This document shows positions 1 through 8,681 of a stretch of DNA of 64,000 nt, one piece after another. A model generated the notes under the pieces. That model had not been told where the DNA came from, ran no database searches, and saw only the letters and a list, made by a program, of their open reading frames with translations. The position numbers and the translations under genes were made by a program. Positions within the stretch are counted from its first letter, which is position 1. The number at the start of each line of letters is the position of its first letter. The stretch comes from Rhizobium sp. CB3090. Its GTDB lineage: Bacteria; Pseudomonadota; Alphaproteobacteria; Rhizobiales; Rhizobiaceae. The DNA lies in contig NZ_CP121663.1 in NCBI RefSeq assembly GCF_029714285.1, positions 1 through 64,000 on the forward strand, written 5' to 3'.

Positions 1-1176
1 GTGACACGACATTTGAGCAGCCTTGCCTTCATGCAGACGTTCTCTGCGAAGCTGGACGTTGCATTGGGCAATCTCAGCCTCGCGCAATTTCCGCCGAATG
101 CTCGCCGCACGATGCGCAAATTCAGCTCCTCCGAAGTTGCCGCGCTGCTCAACGTCACCGAGGCCTATATCCGGCAGATTTCGCTGAAAGACCAAGGCCC
201 GTCTCCCGAGGTCGCAAATGGCCGGCGCCTCTATACGATGGAGCAGATTCTCGAACTCAGGATGCACCTTGCGCAAAACGGCCGGAAGAAGTGGATGAAC
301 CCGCGGCGTGTCGAGGGCGAACAATGCCAGATTCTGGCGATCACGAATTTCAAGGGCGGTTCCAGCAAAACCTCAACCACGATCCATCTCGGCCACTACC
401 TCGCTTTGAAAGGTTATCGCGTGCTTGCCGTGGATCTCGATCCACAAGCGTCCTTGACCAGCCTTCACGGAAGTCTCCCCGATTTCGATTACCGCGATGG
501 CGATACGCTCTATTCGGCCATTCGTTTCGAAAATCCTGTTCCCACCGAGCAGGTCATCCATCAGACCCATATTGCGGGTTTCGATGTCATCTGCGCCGGT
601 CTTGAATTGACGGAATTCGAAACCGCCGTTGCGTTGGAAATGCGTAAATCCGGCGGTACAGGCTTCCTGCTGCGGGTTTCGCAGGCACTGGAGCAGGTCG
701 CGGATCGCTATGACATCATCCTGATGGATTCGGCGCCGTCACTGAACTTTCTCACTTTGTCGTCTCTCACGGCGGCGACCGGCGTCTTGATACCCGTTCC
801 TGCCCATATGCTCGATGTCGACTCGACGGCAAAATTCCTTGAGCTTGCCGGATCCTATATGCAGATCCTCGAGCAGGTGGGGACCTCGGCGCAATGGGAT
901 TTTGCCAAGTTCCTGATCACCAAATTCGAGCCGAACGACCATCCGCAAGCGAACATGACGGCGCTCATGCGGCAGGTGTTCGGCGACGATCTTCTTTTGA
1001 ATTCGGTGATCAAGTCGACCGCTGTCGCGGATGCGTTGACCTGGAAGCAGAGCCTCTACGAGGTGCAGCGGGCAAGGTTCTCCGCTCCGAAGACCTATGA
1101 CCGGGCAATTGAATCGATCAATGCCGCGAATGCCGAAATCGAAGAGCTTCTCTGGAAAGCATGGGGACGCAAATGA
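1..1176 (+). CDS. repA: Plasmid partitioning protein RepA (ParA-type ATPase)
   Basis: ParA-family ATPase that, with RepB and a centromere site, segregates repABC-type plasmids and usually autorepresses the operon. An N-terminal helix-turn-helix-like region (about residues 40-95, FSSSEVAALLNV...) is followed by a deviant Walker A box KGGSSKTS near residues 118-125, the DLDPQAS segment and a Walker B-like LMDSAPS near 241. The 391-aa length is normal for RepA. The window opens exactly on a GTG codon in this frame, so the true start could be this GTG, the ATG at 31, or lie upstream; no ribosome binding site can be seen. It overlaps repB by an ATGA, indicating translational coupling. Confidence 0.93.
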   Translation: MTRHLSSLAFMQTFSAKLDVALGNLSLAQFPPNARRTMRKFSSSEVAALLNVTEAYIRQISLKDQGPSPEVANGRRLYTMEQILELRMHLAQNGRKKWMNPRRVEGEQCQILAITNFKGGSSKTSTTIHLGHYLALKGYRVLAVDLDPQASLTSLHGSLPDFDYRDGDTLYSAIRFENPVPTEQVIHQTHIAGFDVICAGLELTEFETAVALEMRKSGGTGFLLRVSQALEQVADRYDIILMDSAPSLNFLTLSSLTAATGVLIPVPAHMLDVDSTAKFLELAGSYMQILEQVGTSAQWDFAKFLITKFEPNDHPQANMTALMRQVFGDDLLLNSVIKSTAVADALTWKQSLYEVQRARFSAPKTYDRAIESINAANAEIEELLWKAWGRK

Positions 1177-2183
1177 GCAGGAAAGATTCCAAAGGCATGT
1201 TTGCGAATGTCTTGGTCGGGCTCACCGAGGAGACATCCACGCCGCCGCATGCGACCTCGCCATCGCCGCATCTCCTCAAGGTCGCCGCCGGCGTTCGCCA
1301 GCTTCAGGAGCGCGGCGAACTTGCCGATAAGCTGCTGCGGAATGCGGATCATATTATCGAACTCGACGTGGACGCGGTTTTGCCGTCGCAAATACGCGAT
1401 CGGTTCGACGGCGCTTACGAAGCCGACCGGCTTCAGGATCTCGTAGAGTCGATGCGTGAGCACGGACAGACCACACCTGGCCTGGTTCGGCCCATCAGCG
1501 GGGAGGGCGGCAAATTTCAGATCGTCTTCGGTCGACGCCGTCTTGCGGCTGCAAAGCTTCTCGGCGTCAAGTTCCGAGCGATCGTGCGTGATCTCTCCGA
1601 CGAACAGGCGATCGTCATCCAGGGCGAAGAGAATGCCAATCGCGATGATCTTTCCTTCATCGAGAAGTGCGTTTTCGCCCTCAGTCAGGAGGAGGCGGGG
1701 TTCAAACGCGAAGTGATCTGCGCCTCGCTGGCGACTGGAAAGTCGCACGTCTCCGAGATGCTTCAGATCGCAAGAAGCTTTCCTAAAAATGTGCTCGCGG
1801 TCATCGGCGCTGCTCCTGAGACCGGCCGGCGGCGCTGGGCGCAACTGGCTGAGCGTTGGAGCGCCAATGCCGATGCCGCAGGGATCGCGGAACGCATTCT
1901 GAGGGAGCAGGATGTTCAGCCCCTTTCCAGCGACAACAGGTTTGCTGCTGTGCTGACTGCGCTCTCAACCGCCAAGAAGACATCCCCAGCCACTGCGGAT
2001 CGCGTTCAGGAAGTTGTTTCCAAGGGATTGACCCTTGCCGTGGTGAACTATGCCAAGACGGGAACCAAGCTGACCTTCACCAAAGCCGTCCCGGACGATT
2101 TCGTGAAATATCTGTTGCATCGGATCGAGGGATTGCATGAGGAATATCTCGGCGAAACTCAGAAGGCGCAGCACCAACGCTAA
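1173..2183 (+). CDS. repB: Plasmid partitioning protein RepB (ParB-type)
   Basis: ParB/Spo0J-family centromere-binding protein, partner of RepA. The ParB N-terminal domain shows the arginine box FGRRRLAAAKLLG and the downstream GEENANRDDLS motif used for CTP binding in ParB proteins, followed by a helix-turn-helix region (SLATGKSHVSEMLQIA). Start chosen at the ATG inside the ATGA overlap with repA, preceded by GGGGA; an in-frame ATG at 1161 is an alternative. 336 aa, normal for RepB. In a classical repABC operon a counter-transcribed RNA and repC (initiator) follow; here a RIME repeat begins immediately after the stop codon and no repC is present downstream. Confidence 0.93.
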   Translation: MSRKDSKGMFANVLVGLTEETSTPPHATSPSPHLLKVAAGVRQLQERGELADKLLRNADHIIELDVDAVLPSQIRDRFDGAYEADRLQDLVESMREHGQTTPGLVRPISGEGGKFQIVFGRRRLAAAKLLGVKFRAIVRDLSDEQAIVIQGEENANRDDLSFIEKCVFALSQEEAGFKREVICASLATGKSHVSEMLQIARSFPKNVLAVIGAAPETGRRRWAQLAERWSANADAAGIAERILREQDVQPLSSDNRFAAVLTALSTAKKTSPATADRVQEVVSKGLTLAVVNYAKTGTKLTFTKAVPDDFVKYLLHRIEGLHEEYLGETQKAQHQR

Positions 2184-2285
2184 AGCAGTTCCAGGAAAAA
2201 GTGCGCAGCGGTTTTCCGTCCGGAACGCGTCAAAACAAAGGGATAGAGCGGAGAAGCGATTCTGTGAAACGCTGAACCGCTCTAG
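2184..2285 (+). repeat. RIME1-like intergenic repeat, copy 1
   Basis: About 100 bp that recurs in this window at 2771-2874 (inverted) and 60776-60880 (direct). Shared blocks include TTCCAGGAAAA, TTTTCCGTCCGGAA, AAAACAAAG.GATAGAGCGG and AACGCTGAACCGCTCT. I recognise this as the Rhizobium intergenic mosaic element RIME1; copy number and palindromic halves fit. It starts directly at the repB stop codon, where the repB-repC spacer with its counter-transcribed RNA would normally sit. Confidence 0.85.
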
Positions 2286-2363
2286 CGGGAAAATCGATAG
2301 GTCTGGACAGAAGGCGGAGAGGGTGCTTGGCTGAACCATCTTCGATGAGCTGGTCGTCATTTG

Positions 2364-2732
2364 ATGGGATCACGAAACGACATGGCGCAGGAAACGGACG
2401 ATCAAGAGAAAATCGATGCGACTTTTCGCAACGGATCGTTGACTGCCGTTGGGATCATTGCAGGTTTCTCGTTGAGCTTCATCAATACGTGGGTTTCCAA
2501 TCCGAACGACTGGAGTCGCAGCGATATCCTGCCGATGGCCGTCATGGTTGTCGGTATTGCCCTGCAGGTGAAAGTCTTTGCTGATTTGCTCGCAAGAGAT
2601 TCGCTGCTGGTGGTCAAATACGACCGCGCGCGCCGTCTTTTTTTGATCGCAGTGATCATCGTGGCGGCCGGGATCGCAATCGCCCTGGTAAACGACATTC
2701 TTGGCCTCAGCAGTCAGAAAATGCTGGGTTAG
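2364..2732 (+). CDS. Small multi-spanning membrane protein of unknown function
   Basis: 122-aa protein not assigned to a family. An acidic, polar N-terminus (MAQETDDQEKID) is followed by three hydrophobic stretches, about residues 30-45, 57-75 and 93-112, separated by short charged loops (KYDRARR before the last), so it probably sits in the inner membrane. Codon usage matches the neighbouring genes. The start is uncertain: TTG 2361, ATG 2364 and ATG 2382 are all in frame and none has a convincing ribosome binding site. It lies alone between two RIME copies. Confidence 0.6.
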   Translation: MGSRNDMAQETDDQEKIDATFRNGSLTAVGIIAGFSLSFINTWVSNPNDWSRSDILPMAVMVVGIALQVKVFADLLARDSLLVVKYDRARRLFLIAVIIVAAGIAIALVNDILGLSSQKMLG

Positions 2733-2770
2733 ACTGTCTCCCGTTGGCGGATCTGATCCGACCACCGTGC

Positions 2771-2874
2771 TAGAGCGGTTCAGCTTTTCACGGAATCTTA
2801 GAACCGCTCTATCTTTTTGTTTTTTCGCAATTCCGGACGGAAAACCGCTGCACACTTTTCCTGGAATTGCTCTA
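2771..2874 (-). repeat. RIME1-like intergenic repeat, copy 2 (inverted)
   Basis: Reverse-complement copy of the element at 2184-2285: GAGCGGTTCAGC, ACCGCTCTATC, TTCCGGACGGAAAACCGCTGC and TTTTCCTGGAATTGCTCTAG are all recognisable. Its outer edge forms the TAG stop codon of the leftward gene at 2872-3378. Confidence 0.85.
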
Positions 2875-3378
2875 GATCCGGCGAAGAGCGATATCGCTGG
2901 TTATCGCCGACCTTCCTGTTTTCGGGTCGCGGTCGATAGTTCGCAGATTGAGGCTGTTGCCTCCGATTTTTTGTATTTCCATGTTCGCGGTCCGGTCGCC
3001 GTTGACCTCTTTCGCCCAATGAACGACAAGATCGATGGTATTGCCCTGACGCACTCCAGACAGGCCGGAGCGTCCCCCGGAGGGGCCGACATAAATGCCG
3101 TTATAGCGCTGGCCGTTCACTCGAAGATCCGCCGAGATCGCGCGGCTGACCACGAGTAAAGCCCGACAATTGCCGCGCATGGAAAGAGACGGCGCGCTCG
3201 CTGTCACCGCAAATATACATGTGACGTCGATCGGCGACGTTCCGATCCGCCTGATGATAGTTCCTTTGCCACTCCATTTTCCCTGCAGAGATTGCAGGAA
3301 ATTGCTTTCGTCTGCGGTGGCCAAACCTGGCAAAAGGCCGATTGATAAAGTCAGGAGGACACGAGCGAAGCACGACAT
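2872..3378 (-). CDS. Small secreted/periplasmic protein, unknown function
   Basis: 168 aa with a clear Sec signal peptide: MSCFARVLLTLSIGL, then a hydrophobic core ending in LATADE (cleavage after about residue 22). The mature part begins LQSLQGKWSGKGTI, a pattern seen at the start of small lipocalin-like or beta-rich periplasmic proteins, and is rich in short hydrophobic/Gly segments; two cysteines (CIF, NCR) could form a disulfide. No family could be named with confidence. The stop codon lies in the border of RIME copy 2, so the native C-terminus may have been altered by insertion of the repeat. Confidence 0.65.
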   Translation of the reverse strand: MSCFARVLLTLSIGLLPGLATADESNFLQSLQGKWSGKGTIIRRIGTSPIDVTCIFAVTASAPSLSMRGNCRALLVVSRAISADLRVNGQRYNGIYVGPSGGRSGLSGVRQGNTIDLVVHWAKEVNGDRTANMEIQKIGGNSLNLRTIDRDPKTGRSAITSDIALRRI

Positions 3379-3728
3379 GAGAGAACCCCCGAAAGACGAA
3401 TTTTCCCGAACTCCTATATGTCTGTATAGTTCCTTGCATTTTGAACGCGGCTATTGATCGTTATCGACAACGGCCCGGAACGACGCATTACTCTTCCGGC
3501 TCCCAGCCGTGGTAAACTGAAATTGCCCGGCGATCGCGGGCCGCTACCTTTTGCGGCTTCCGCTAATTTAATTTTGGGCTCATTTACGGCTGCTAATACT
3601 GCGCCCCGCGGTGCCGAGTATGGTCCCGTTCCGTTTGGGGTAGGGCGACCAAATCAAGTCGAACCAAACGAAATAAGCCTTAGCAGAATACCGAACTAGG
3701 TCTTCCAAGTCATGGAGCGGTGGGTTCA
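3379..3728. other. Intergenic region between two divergent genes
   Basis: About 350 bases without a supportable gene. It must hold the promoters of the leftward secreted-protein gene and the rightward radical SAM gene. A widely spaced inverted repeat CGTTTGG (3632-3638) / CCAAACG (3664-3670) lies about 60 bases before the radical SAM start and could be an operator; otherwise nothing distinctive was seen. Confidence 0.5.
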
Positions 3729-5288
3729 ATGGCTCATATCATCATCATCAATCCGCGTTTCGAAACCTCCTATTGGGGCATGGAACACGCACTTCCGTTG
3801 TTTGACGTAAAAGCGAACCTCCCGGTCGCCTGCCTGCCTCTGCTCGCGGCGCTTACGCCTGCTGAACACACCGTCACGCTGATGGATGAGAATGTCGAGC
3901 CGATCGATTACGATCTCTGTGCTAAGGCCGATATCGTTGCGCTCACGGGCATGATCGTCCAGCGGTTTCGGATGAAGGAAATCTTAACCGAGCTTAAGCG
4001 ACACCATTGCTTTGTGGTCGTCGGCGGGCCGTGGGTTACCGTGAAGGAGGACTATTTCGACGGGCTTGTGGACGTCACGTTCATCGGCGAGGCCGAGGAG
4101 ACCTGGCCGCAATTCCTGCTTGAATGGACGGAGGGCCGTCATGTCAGGCGTTACGAACAGTCCGACAAGACGGACATGAGCAAGGTGCCGGTCCCGCGCT
4201 TCGATCTATTGAAGATGGATGAGTATGCGCTCGGCAGTCTTCAATTCTCGCGAGGCTGCCCGTTCACCTGCGACTTCTGCGATATTATCGTTGTGTTCGG
4301 GCGAAAGCCGCGGATCAAGACCAGCGCACAGATCATCGCCGAGATGGAGGCGTTGCTATCCGCCGGAATGGATACGGCATTTATCGTCGACGACAATCTC
4401 ATTGGCAACAAGAAGGCGATCAAGGAGGTTCTGCGCGATGTCGTGGCCTGGCAGGAGCGCAACCACTACCCAATGACGTTCCTCACGGAAGCCTCTATCG
4501 ATCTTGCCGACGATGACGAGCTGATGCAGCTCATGGTCGACGCCAATATCCGTATCGTTTTCATCGGCATCGAGACACCGAACGAAGCGGCGCTGCGCGA
4601 GACTAAGAAGCTGCAGAACCTCAGAAAAGGCGGGACGATGCTGGAGAAGATCCACACCATCCAGCAGACCGGCATGGAAGTGTGGTGCGGCATGATCCTG
4701 GGCTTCGATAGCGACGACACGACGATTTTCGACGCTCAACGCGTCTTCATCAAGGACGCGCGGATCGTCAACGCCATGATCGGCATGTTGGCCGCCATTC
4801 CCAAGACGCCACTTTATACGCGCCTCGAGAAAGAAGGACGGCTGGACCATGCCGATCCTCCGGCCTTCGGCACCAACGTCATTCCTTTGAATCTCAGCCG
4901 GGAAACCCTGCGCGACGGCTATCTCTCCGTGTTGAGCGATCTTCACCAGCCTGCCGCCTATTTCGACAGGCTCGATGCGCTCTATCTCGATGCCCGTATC
5001 CAGCCGGAGCGGACGCGCCTGCGTCATCTGCGCCGCCATCCCCTCCGCCTGATTGCGTTAAATCTGACCTGGGCATTTGAGGCGGCCGGTATTTTTGCAA
5101 GATTGATGCGGCGGGTTCACGATCCGGCCCTGCGCAATATCTATCGCCAACGTCTCTGGAAAATGCTGCTGCGCCGTCGTTCTCCGGTGATCCTGCAGAT
5201 ATACGCCATCAAATGTGCCATGCATTATCACGCGCACAAAATGGTCCAGCAGATGCGATCCGGCGGCGACATCGTCAATTCCTTCTGA
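3729..5288 (+). CDS. B12-binding-domain radical SAM protein
   Basis: 519-aa radical SAM enzyme with an N-terminal cobalamin-binding-like Rossmann domain (about residues 1-145), a radical SAM core with the CxxxCxxC iron-sulfur motif at Cys177, Cys181 and Cys184 (RGCPFTCDFC), and a C-terminal DUF4070-type extension (FGTNVIPLNLSRE...). Enzymes of this shape include the hopanoid C-2 methylase HpnP and several natural-product methylases/cyclases; the DxHxxG cobalamin motif is not obvious. Start taken as the ATG at 3729 (MAHIIIINPRF) rather than GTG 3720, because family members start at the first beta strand. It stands alone, with no recognisable biosynthetic partner genes, so the substrate is unknown. 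Confidence 0.85.
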   Translation: MAHIIIINPRFETSYWGMEHALPLFDVKANLPVACLPLLAALTPAEHTVTLMDENVEPIDYDLCAKADIVALTGMIVQRFRMKEILTELKRHHCFVVVGGPWVTVKEDYFDGLVDVTFIGEAEETWPQFLLEWTEGRHVRRYEQSDKTDMSKVPVPRFDLLKMDEYALGSLQFSRGCPFTCDFCDIIVVFGRKPRIKTSAQIIAEMEALLSAGMDTAFIVDDNLIGNKKAIKEVLRDVVAWQERNHYPMTFLTEASIDLADDDELMQLMVDANIRIVFIGIETPNEAALRETKKLQNLRKGGTMLEKIHTIQQTGMEVWCGMILGFDSDDTTIFDAQRVFIKDARIVNAMIGMLAAIPKTPLYTRLEKEGRLDHADPPAFGTNVIPLNLSRETLRDGYLSVLSDLHQPAAYFDRLDALYLDARIQPERTRLRHLRRHPLRLIALNLTWAFEAAGIFARLMRRVHDPALRNIYRQRLWKMLLRRRSPVILQIYAIKCAMHYHAHKMVQQMRSGGDIVNSF

Positions 5289-5343
5289 TTGGAACCCGAT
5301 GGGGCAGGGGCGGACAGCCGAGGGTTCACCCGCAGGTGCGCCA

Positions 5344-6384
5344 CTACGTCCAAACACTTTCCGGCGTCAGGATATCGAATGGGACGATGCGTTGTTCGAT
5401 GGATGCCGTGTCTTTGTATTCCAGACGACGCAGCATCACTTCGATCAGCTCCTGGGGCATTTTATCGAGCGGATGGCATATCGACGCGGTTATCAATCCC
5501 TCATTCAGACCCTTCCGCGTCTCGGGTCCGATATCGCGGGAGATGACGTGAATATTCTGCCGCCGTTCCGAAGGCAATTCGCGCAGAGCGCGCAGAACCC
5601 CGGAAATGCCGCCTCCGTTCACAAAGAGGCCTCTCAAGTCGCCTTCCTCCTCGACGAGTTTGTGAACGATCTCATAGGCGTTCTGCGGTTCCTCGTAGGT
5701 CAGAAGCGACTCGCTGACGATGAGTTCAGGCGCGTGTTCGCGCATGTAAGCGCGGAAGCTGGCATCCGAAATGTCCTGGCATTGGTAGCGGTTGGTGCCG
5801 ATCAACGGAAATACCTTTCCGGGCTGGCGAGCGGTCTTATTGATAAACCAGGCAGCCGTTCGTCCCACTTTCCAATTGTCGGTCCCGACAAATCCCGCCC
5901 GGCTGGCAGCCGATAGGTCCGTCACGAATGCGACCACGGGCACCCCTTTGCTCCGCAACTCGTCGATCGCCTGGCTGACCAACGGGTGATCCGCGGTCAC
6001 TACCGCAACGGCGTCGGCTGTTTCGCCCATCTTCAACAAATTGCCGGACACGGCCTCAGGGGAGAGGTCGTCCTCGAAGACGACCTTCGGCTCGATTATC
6101 ACGTCGCTGCGCCGCAAAGCGGCTGATGTCAAAGCTTCAGCCCACATTTGGTAGAGGGGCCGATGCGATTGCTGCATCAGAAATCCAAGCTCGCGATGTG
6201 GCAGGTTATCCCGCTTGCGCTCACGCAGCGCACCCAGGCCATAAAAGCCAATTGCGTCGGCAGCCTCCAAAATACGATCGGCCGTATCTCCCCGGACGGT
6301 GCCAGTCCCGTGAAGCAGCCTGTTGATCGTGGAAAGGCTTACATTCGAAGCCCGGGCAAGATCGGCAATGGTTGGTCTATTCAT
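5344..6384 (-). CDS. LacI-family transcriptional regulator
   Basis: 346 aa. N-terminal LacI helix-turn-helix (TIADLARASNVSLSTINRLL, residues 5-24) followed by a periplasmic-binding-protein-like sensor domain of the sugar-binding-protein class (about 60-340). Divergently transcribed from the sugar ABC importer that begins at 6536, with a 151-base shared promoter region, so it very probably represses that operon and responds to its substrate or an intermediate. It resembles the regulators found beside inositol or fructose-type importers of rhizobia. Convergent with the radical SAM gene upstream in the window. Confidence 0.9.
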   Translation of the reverse strand: MNRPTIADLARASNVSLSTINRLLHGTGTVRGDTADRILEAADAIGFYGLGALRERKRDNLPHRELGFLMQQSHRPLYQMWAEALTSAALRRSDVIIEPKVVFEDDLSPEAVSGNLLKMGETADAVAVVTADHPLVSQAIDELRSKGVPVVAFVTDLSAASRAGFVGTDNWKVGRTAAWFINKTARQPGKVFPLIGTNRYQCQDISDASFRAYMREHAPELIVSESLLTYEEPQNAYEIVHKLVEEEGDLRGLFVNGGGISGVLRALRELPSERRQNIHVISRDIGPETRKGLNEGLITASICHPLDKMPQELIEVMLRRLEYKDTASIEQRIVPFDILTPESVWT

Positions 6385-6483
6385 AGGCGACCCCGGAACG
6401 CGTCATTCATGGATGACATGTTTTGAAACGAAATGCATGATCATGAAGTATTACAGTTTCGCTTTGGCATCTCAAGTATTAAA

Positions 6484-6493
6484 CGTCATGACG
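6484..6493. promoter_or_regulatory. Candidate operator palindrome before the sugar importer
   Basis: Perfect 10-base palindrome CGTCATGACG, 42 bases before the start codon of the binding-protein gene and within the intergenic region shared with the divergent LacI gene. A related GTCAT...ATGAC dyad occurs near 6400. Either could bind the LacI protein; this is inference from position only. Confidence 0.35.
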
Positions 6494-6535
6494 CATTAAG
6501 TGGCTCTCATTTGGGAAGAGTTCTGGGAGGAAGAC

Positions 6536-7510
6536 ATGAAACGCATGAAGTTAGTCGGCGCGGCTATCCTTACGGCCGTCGCCTTGAGCCTTGGCGCGTC
6601 TACGGCGTTTGCCGCAAAGATTTTTGTCGTGGGCGGCAAGCCGGATGATCCGTTTTGGTCGATCGTCAAGCGCGGCGCCGAAGATGCGGGTCTCGTGGTA
6701 AAGCAGCAGGGCGGCTCCGTTACCTGGCTCGGTCCACAGAACTACGACAATCTTGGCGTCGACGCGGCCGAGCTTATTCGCCAGGCCATTTCGCAGGGAG
6801 CCGATGCCATCGTCGGGCCGGACTGGGTTCCGGAGGCTATGGATCCCGCCTTCAAAGCCGTAGTCGACGCAAAGATACCCTTGATCATCTACAATGCCGG
6901 TGGTGTTGCTGCGGCCGATCGCCTTGGCGCCATGAACTACGTCGGAAGCGACGATTACAAAGCGGGCGTGGCGGCCGGCGAATATTTCGCAAAGCATGAC
7001 ATCAAGAATCTGGTTTGCATCAATACTTTGCCAGGTGCCGCGAATATCGAGGCTCATTGCCGCGGCATGACCGATGGAATCAAGTCCAAGGGCGGAAAGG
7101 GCGACACGCTCCCGCTGCCGGCGACCTCTTTCGGCAATTCCACCGCAGTAGCGCAGGCAGTGAAAGCCTATTTGCTTCAACATCCCGACGTCGGCGGCGT
7201 CTACACGATCGGCAACGTGGATGCGAACTCGGCCATCAACGGCATTATGCAAGCCGGTAAAGTTGGCAAGATCAAAGTCGGCGGTGTGAACATGGATGAA
7301 ACCATCCTGAACAACATCAAGAGCGGCACGCAGATGTTCACCATCGACCAGCAGGGCTACCTTCAAGGCTATCTCGCCGTTTCGATCCTCAACGGCAAGG
7401 TCAACGATGGCTTGACCGTTCCAACACGCGAGATCTTGACCGGCCCCGGCATCGTCGATGCGTCCAACGTCGATGCCACTATGAAGGGTGTCAAAAACGG
7501 CACTCGCTGA
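6536..7510 (+). CDS. Sugar/cyclitol ABC transporter, periplasmic binding protein
   Basis: 324 aa, with a Sec signal peptide (MKRMKLVGAAILTAVALSL..., cut after AFA) and a mature chain starting AKIFVVGGKPDDPFWSIVKRG, typical of the ribose/galactose/inositol-binding class (peripla_BP_4; CUT2-type importers). Start fixed by GGGAGGAAGAC just before ATG 6536. First gene of an operon running to 14755. The downstream IolG- and IolH-like enzymes suggest an inositol or other cyclitol, or a glycoside of one, as ligand; that is inference. Confidence 0.9.
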   Translation: MKRMKLVGAAILTAVALSLGASTAFAAKIFVVGGKPDDPFWSIVKRGAEDAGLVVKQQGGSVTWLGPQNYDNLGVDAAELIRQAISQGADAIVGPDWVPEAMDPAFKAVVDAKIPLIIYNAGGVAAADRLGAMNYVGSDDYKAGVAAGEYFAKHDIKNLVCINTLPGAANIEAHCRGMTDGIKSKGGKGDTLPLPATSFGNSTAVAQAVKAYLLQHPDVGGVYTIGNVDANSAINGIMQAGKVGKIKVGGVNMDETILNNIKSGTQMFTIDQQGYLQGYLAVSILNGKVNDGLTVPTREILTGPGIVDASNVDATMKGVKNGTR

Positions 7511-7528
7511 GCGGGGGAGCCATCGCAG

Positions 7529-7553
7529 CTACCCGGCTTAGCATGCCGGGTAG
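7529..7553 (+). other. Intercistronic stem-loop after the binding-protein gene
   Basis: Perfect 9-bp inverted repeat CTACCCGGC / GCCGGGTAG with a 7-base loop and no following T run. Such hairpins between binding-protein and permease genes commonly stabilise the upstream message, so that the binding protein is made in excess. Confidence 0.6.
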
Positions 7554-7624
7554 CAGACCGAGCGCCAAATGCGAACGACCGCCTGATAGCGCTATCCGGA
7601 CATGCCAATTTGGGGGAGGAACCA

Positions 7625-8671
7625 ATGGTCTCTGCCGTACAATCCAAGCCGACCGCAGGTCCTGCCAGTTCAGGTCTGCAGCGATCCATGGGGCAACTCA
7701 TAAGGCGGCCAGAAGCCGGCTCCTTCATCGGAATGATTGCGGTTTTCGTTTTCTTCGTCGTGTTTGGCGGCGAGACATTTGTTTCCGCCGCTGGCTTTGC
7801 CAGTTGGCTGAACGTCGCTGCCGAAATCGGAATTGTCGCACTGCCGATCGGGCTTCTGATGATCGCCGGAGAACTCGACTTGTCCGTAGGTGCGGTCATC
7901 CCAGCATCTTCGCTGACGGTGGCGGTGATCTCCGGCCACTACGGTGCGCCTGAACTGGTGGGCATTCTGGCCGCACTTGGAATGGGACTGTTTGTCGGCT
8001 TCATGAACGGCTTCATCGTCCTCCGTACGCGTGTCCCTTCTCTCATTGTCACGATCGGGGTCATGTTCGCCGTCATGGGGCTCACTTTGGGTCTTTCGGT
8101 CCTGCTGACCGGATCGACGAGCACGGCGATCGTGCCGAGCGCGACGTCGAAGGCCCTGCTCGGCCAGTTCGTTGGCGGCATGTTCGAGGTGACGATTTTC
8201 TGGTGGCTCGGTATCGTCGTCGTTCTGGCCTACCTGTTGCATATTTCGCGTTTCGGCAACTGGATCTATGCTCTCGGGGGCGATCGGATCAGCGCACGCA
8301 ATGCCGGCATCCCCACTGAACGCCTGACCATTTCGCTTTTCATGATCAGCAGCTTTTGCGCAGCCTTCGTCGGGGTATCGCAGGCGATGGTCTACCAGAG
8401 CGCGCAGGTCGCAGGCGGACAGTCCTTCATCTTCAATTCGATCATGTGTGTCGTCATCGGCGGCGTGCTGCTGACCGGAGGCTTCGGATCGATCATCGGA
8501 ATCGTCTTCGGCACCATCACTTTTTCGATGGTCAACCAGGGCATTTATTTCACCGGATTCGATCCGAATTTCGGCAGCGTCATCATCGGAGCGCTCCTGT
8601 TGATCGCCGTGCTTATGAACGACACGTTCCGGCACATGGCACTCTCTTACTCAACCAAGAAAAAGAACTGA
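7625..8671 (+). CDS. Sugar ABC transporter permease 1
   Basis: 348 aa, about eight to ten hydrophobic segments, of the CUT2/RbsC type (BPD_transp_2): a characteristic LMIAGELDLSVGAVIPAS segment and LTGGFGSIIGIVFG near the C-terminus. Start at ATG 7625 preceded by GGGGGAGGAACC. It is clearly paralogous with the next gene (shared LIRRPEAGS, GNWIYALGGDRISARNAGIPT and others), so the pore is probably a heterodimer of the two. Confidence 0.92.
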   Translation: MVSAVQSKPTAGPASSGLQRSMGQLIRRPEAGSFIGMIAVFVFFVVFGGETFVSAAGFASWLNVAAEIGIVALPIGLLMIAGELDLSVGAVIPASSLTVAVISGHYGAPELVGILAALGMGLFVGFMNGFIVLRTRVPSLIVTIGVMFAVMGLTLGLSVLLTGSTSTAIVPSATSKALLGQFVGGMFEVTIFWWLGIVVVLAYLLHISRFGNWIYALGGDRISARNAGIPTERLTISLFMISSFCAAFVGVSQAMVYQSAQVAGGQSFIFNSIMCVVIGGVLLTGGFGSIIGIVFGTITFSMVNQGIYFTGFDPNFGSVIIGALLLIAVLMNDTFRHMALSYSTKKKN

Positions 8672-8681
8672 GGGCGGTGCG

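Noticed and set aside
2200..2235. parS-like GTT...AAC dyad after repB
   Set aside because: It is part of the RIME1 repeat and is present in altered form in the other two copies, so it is not evidence for a centromere.
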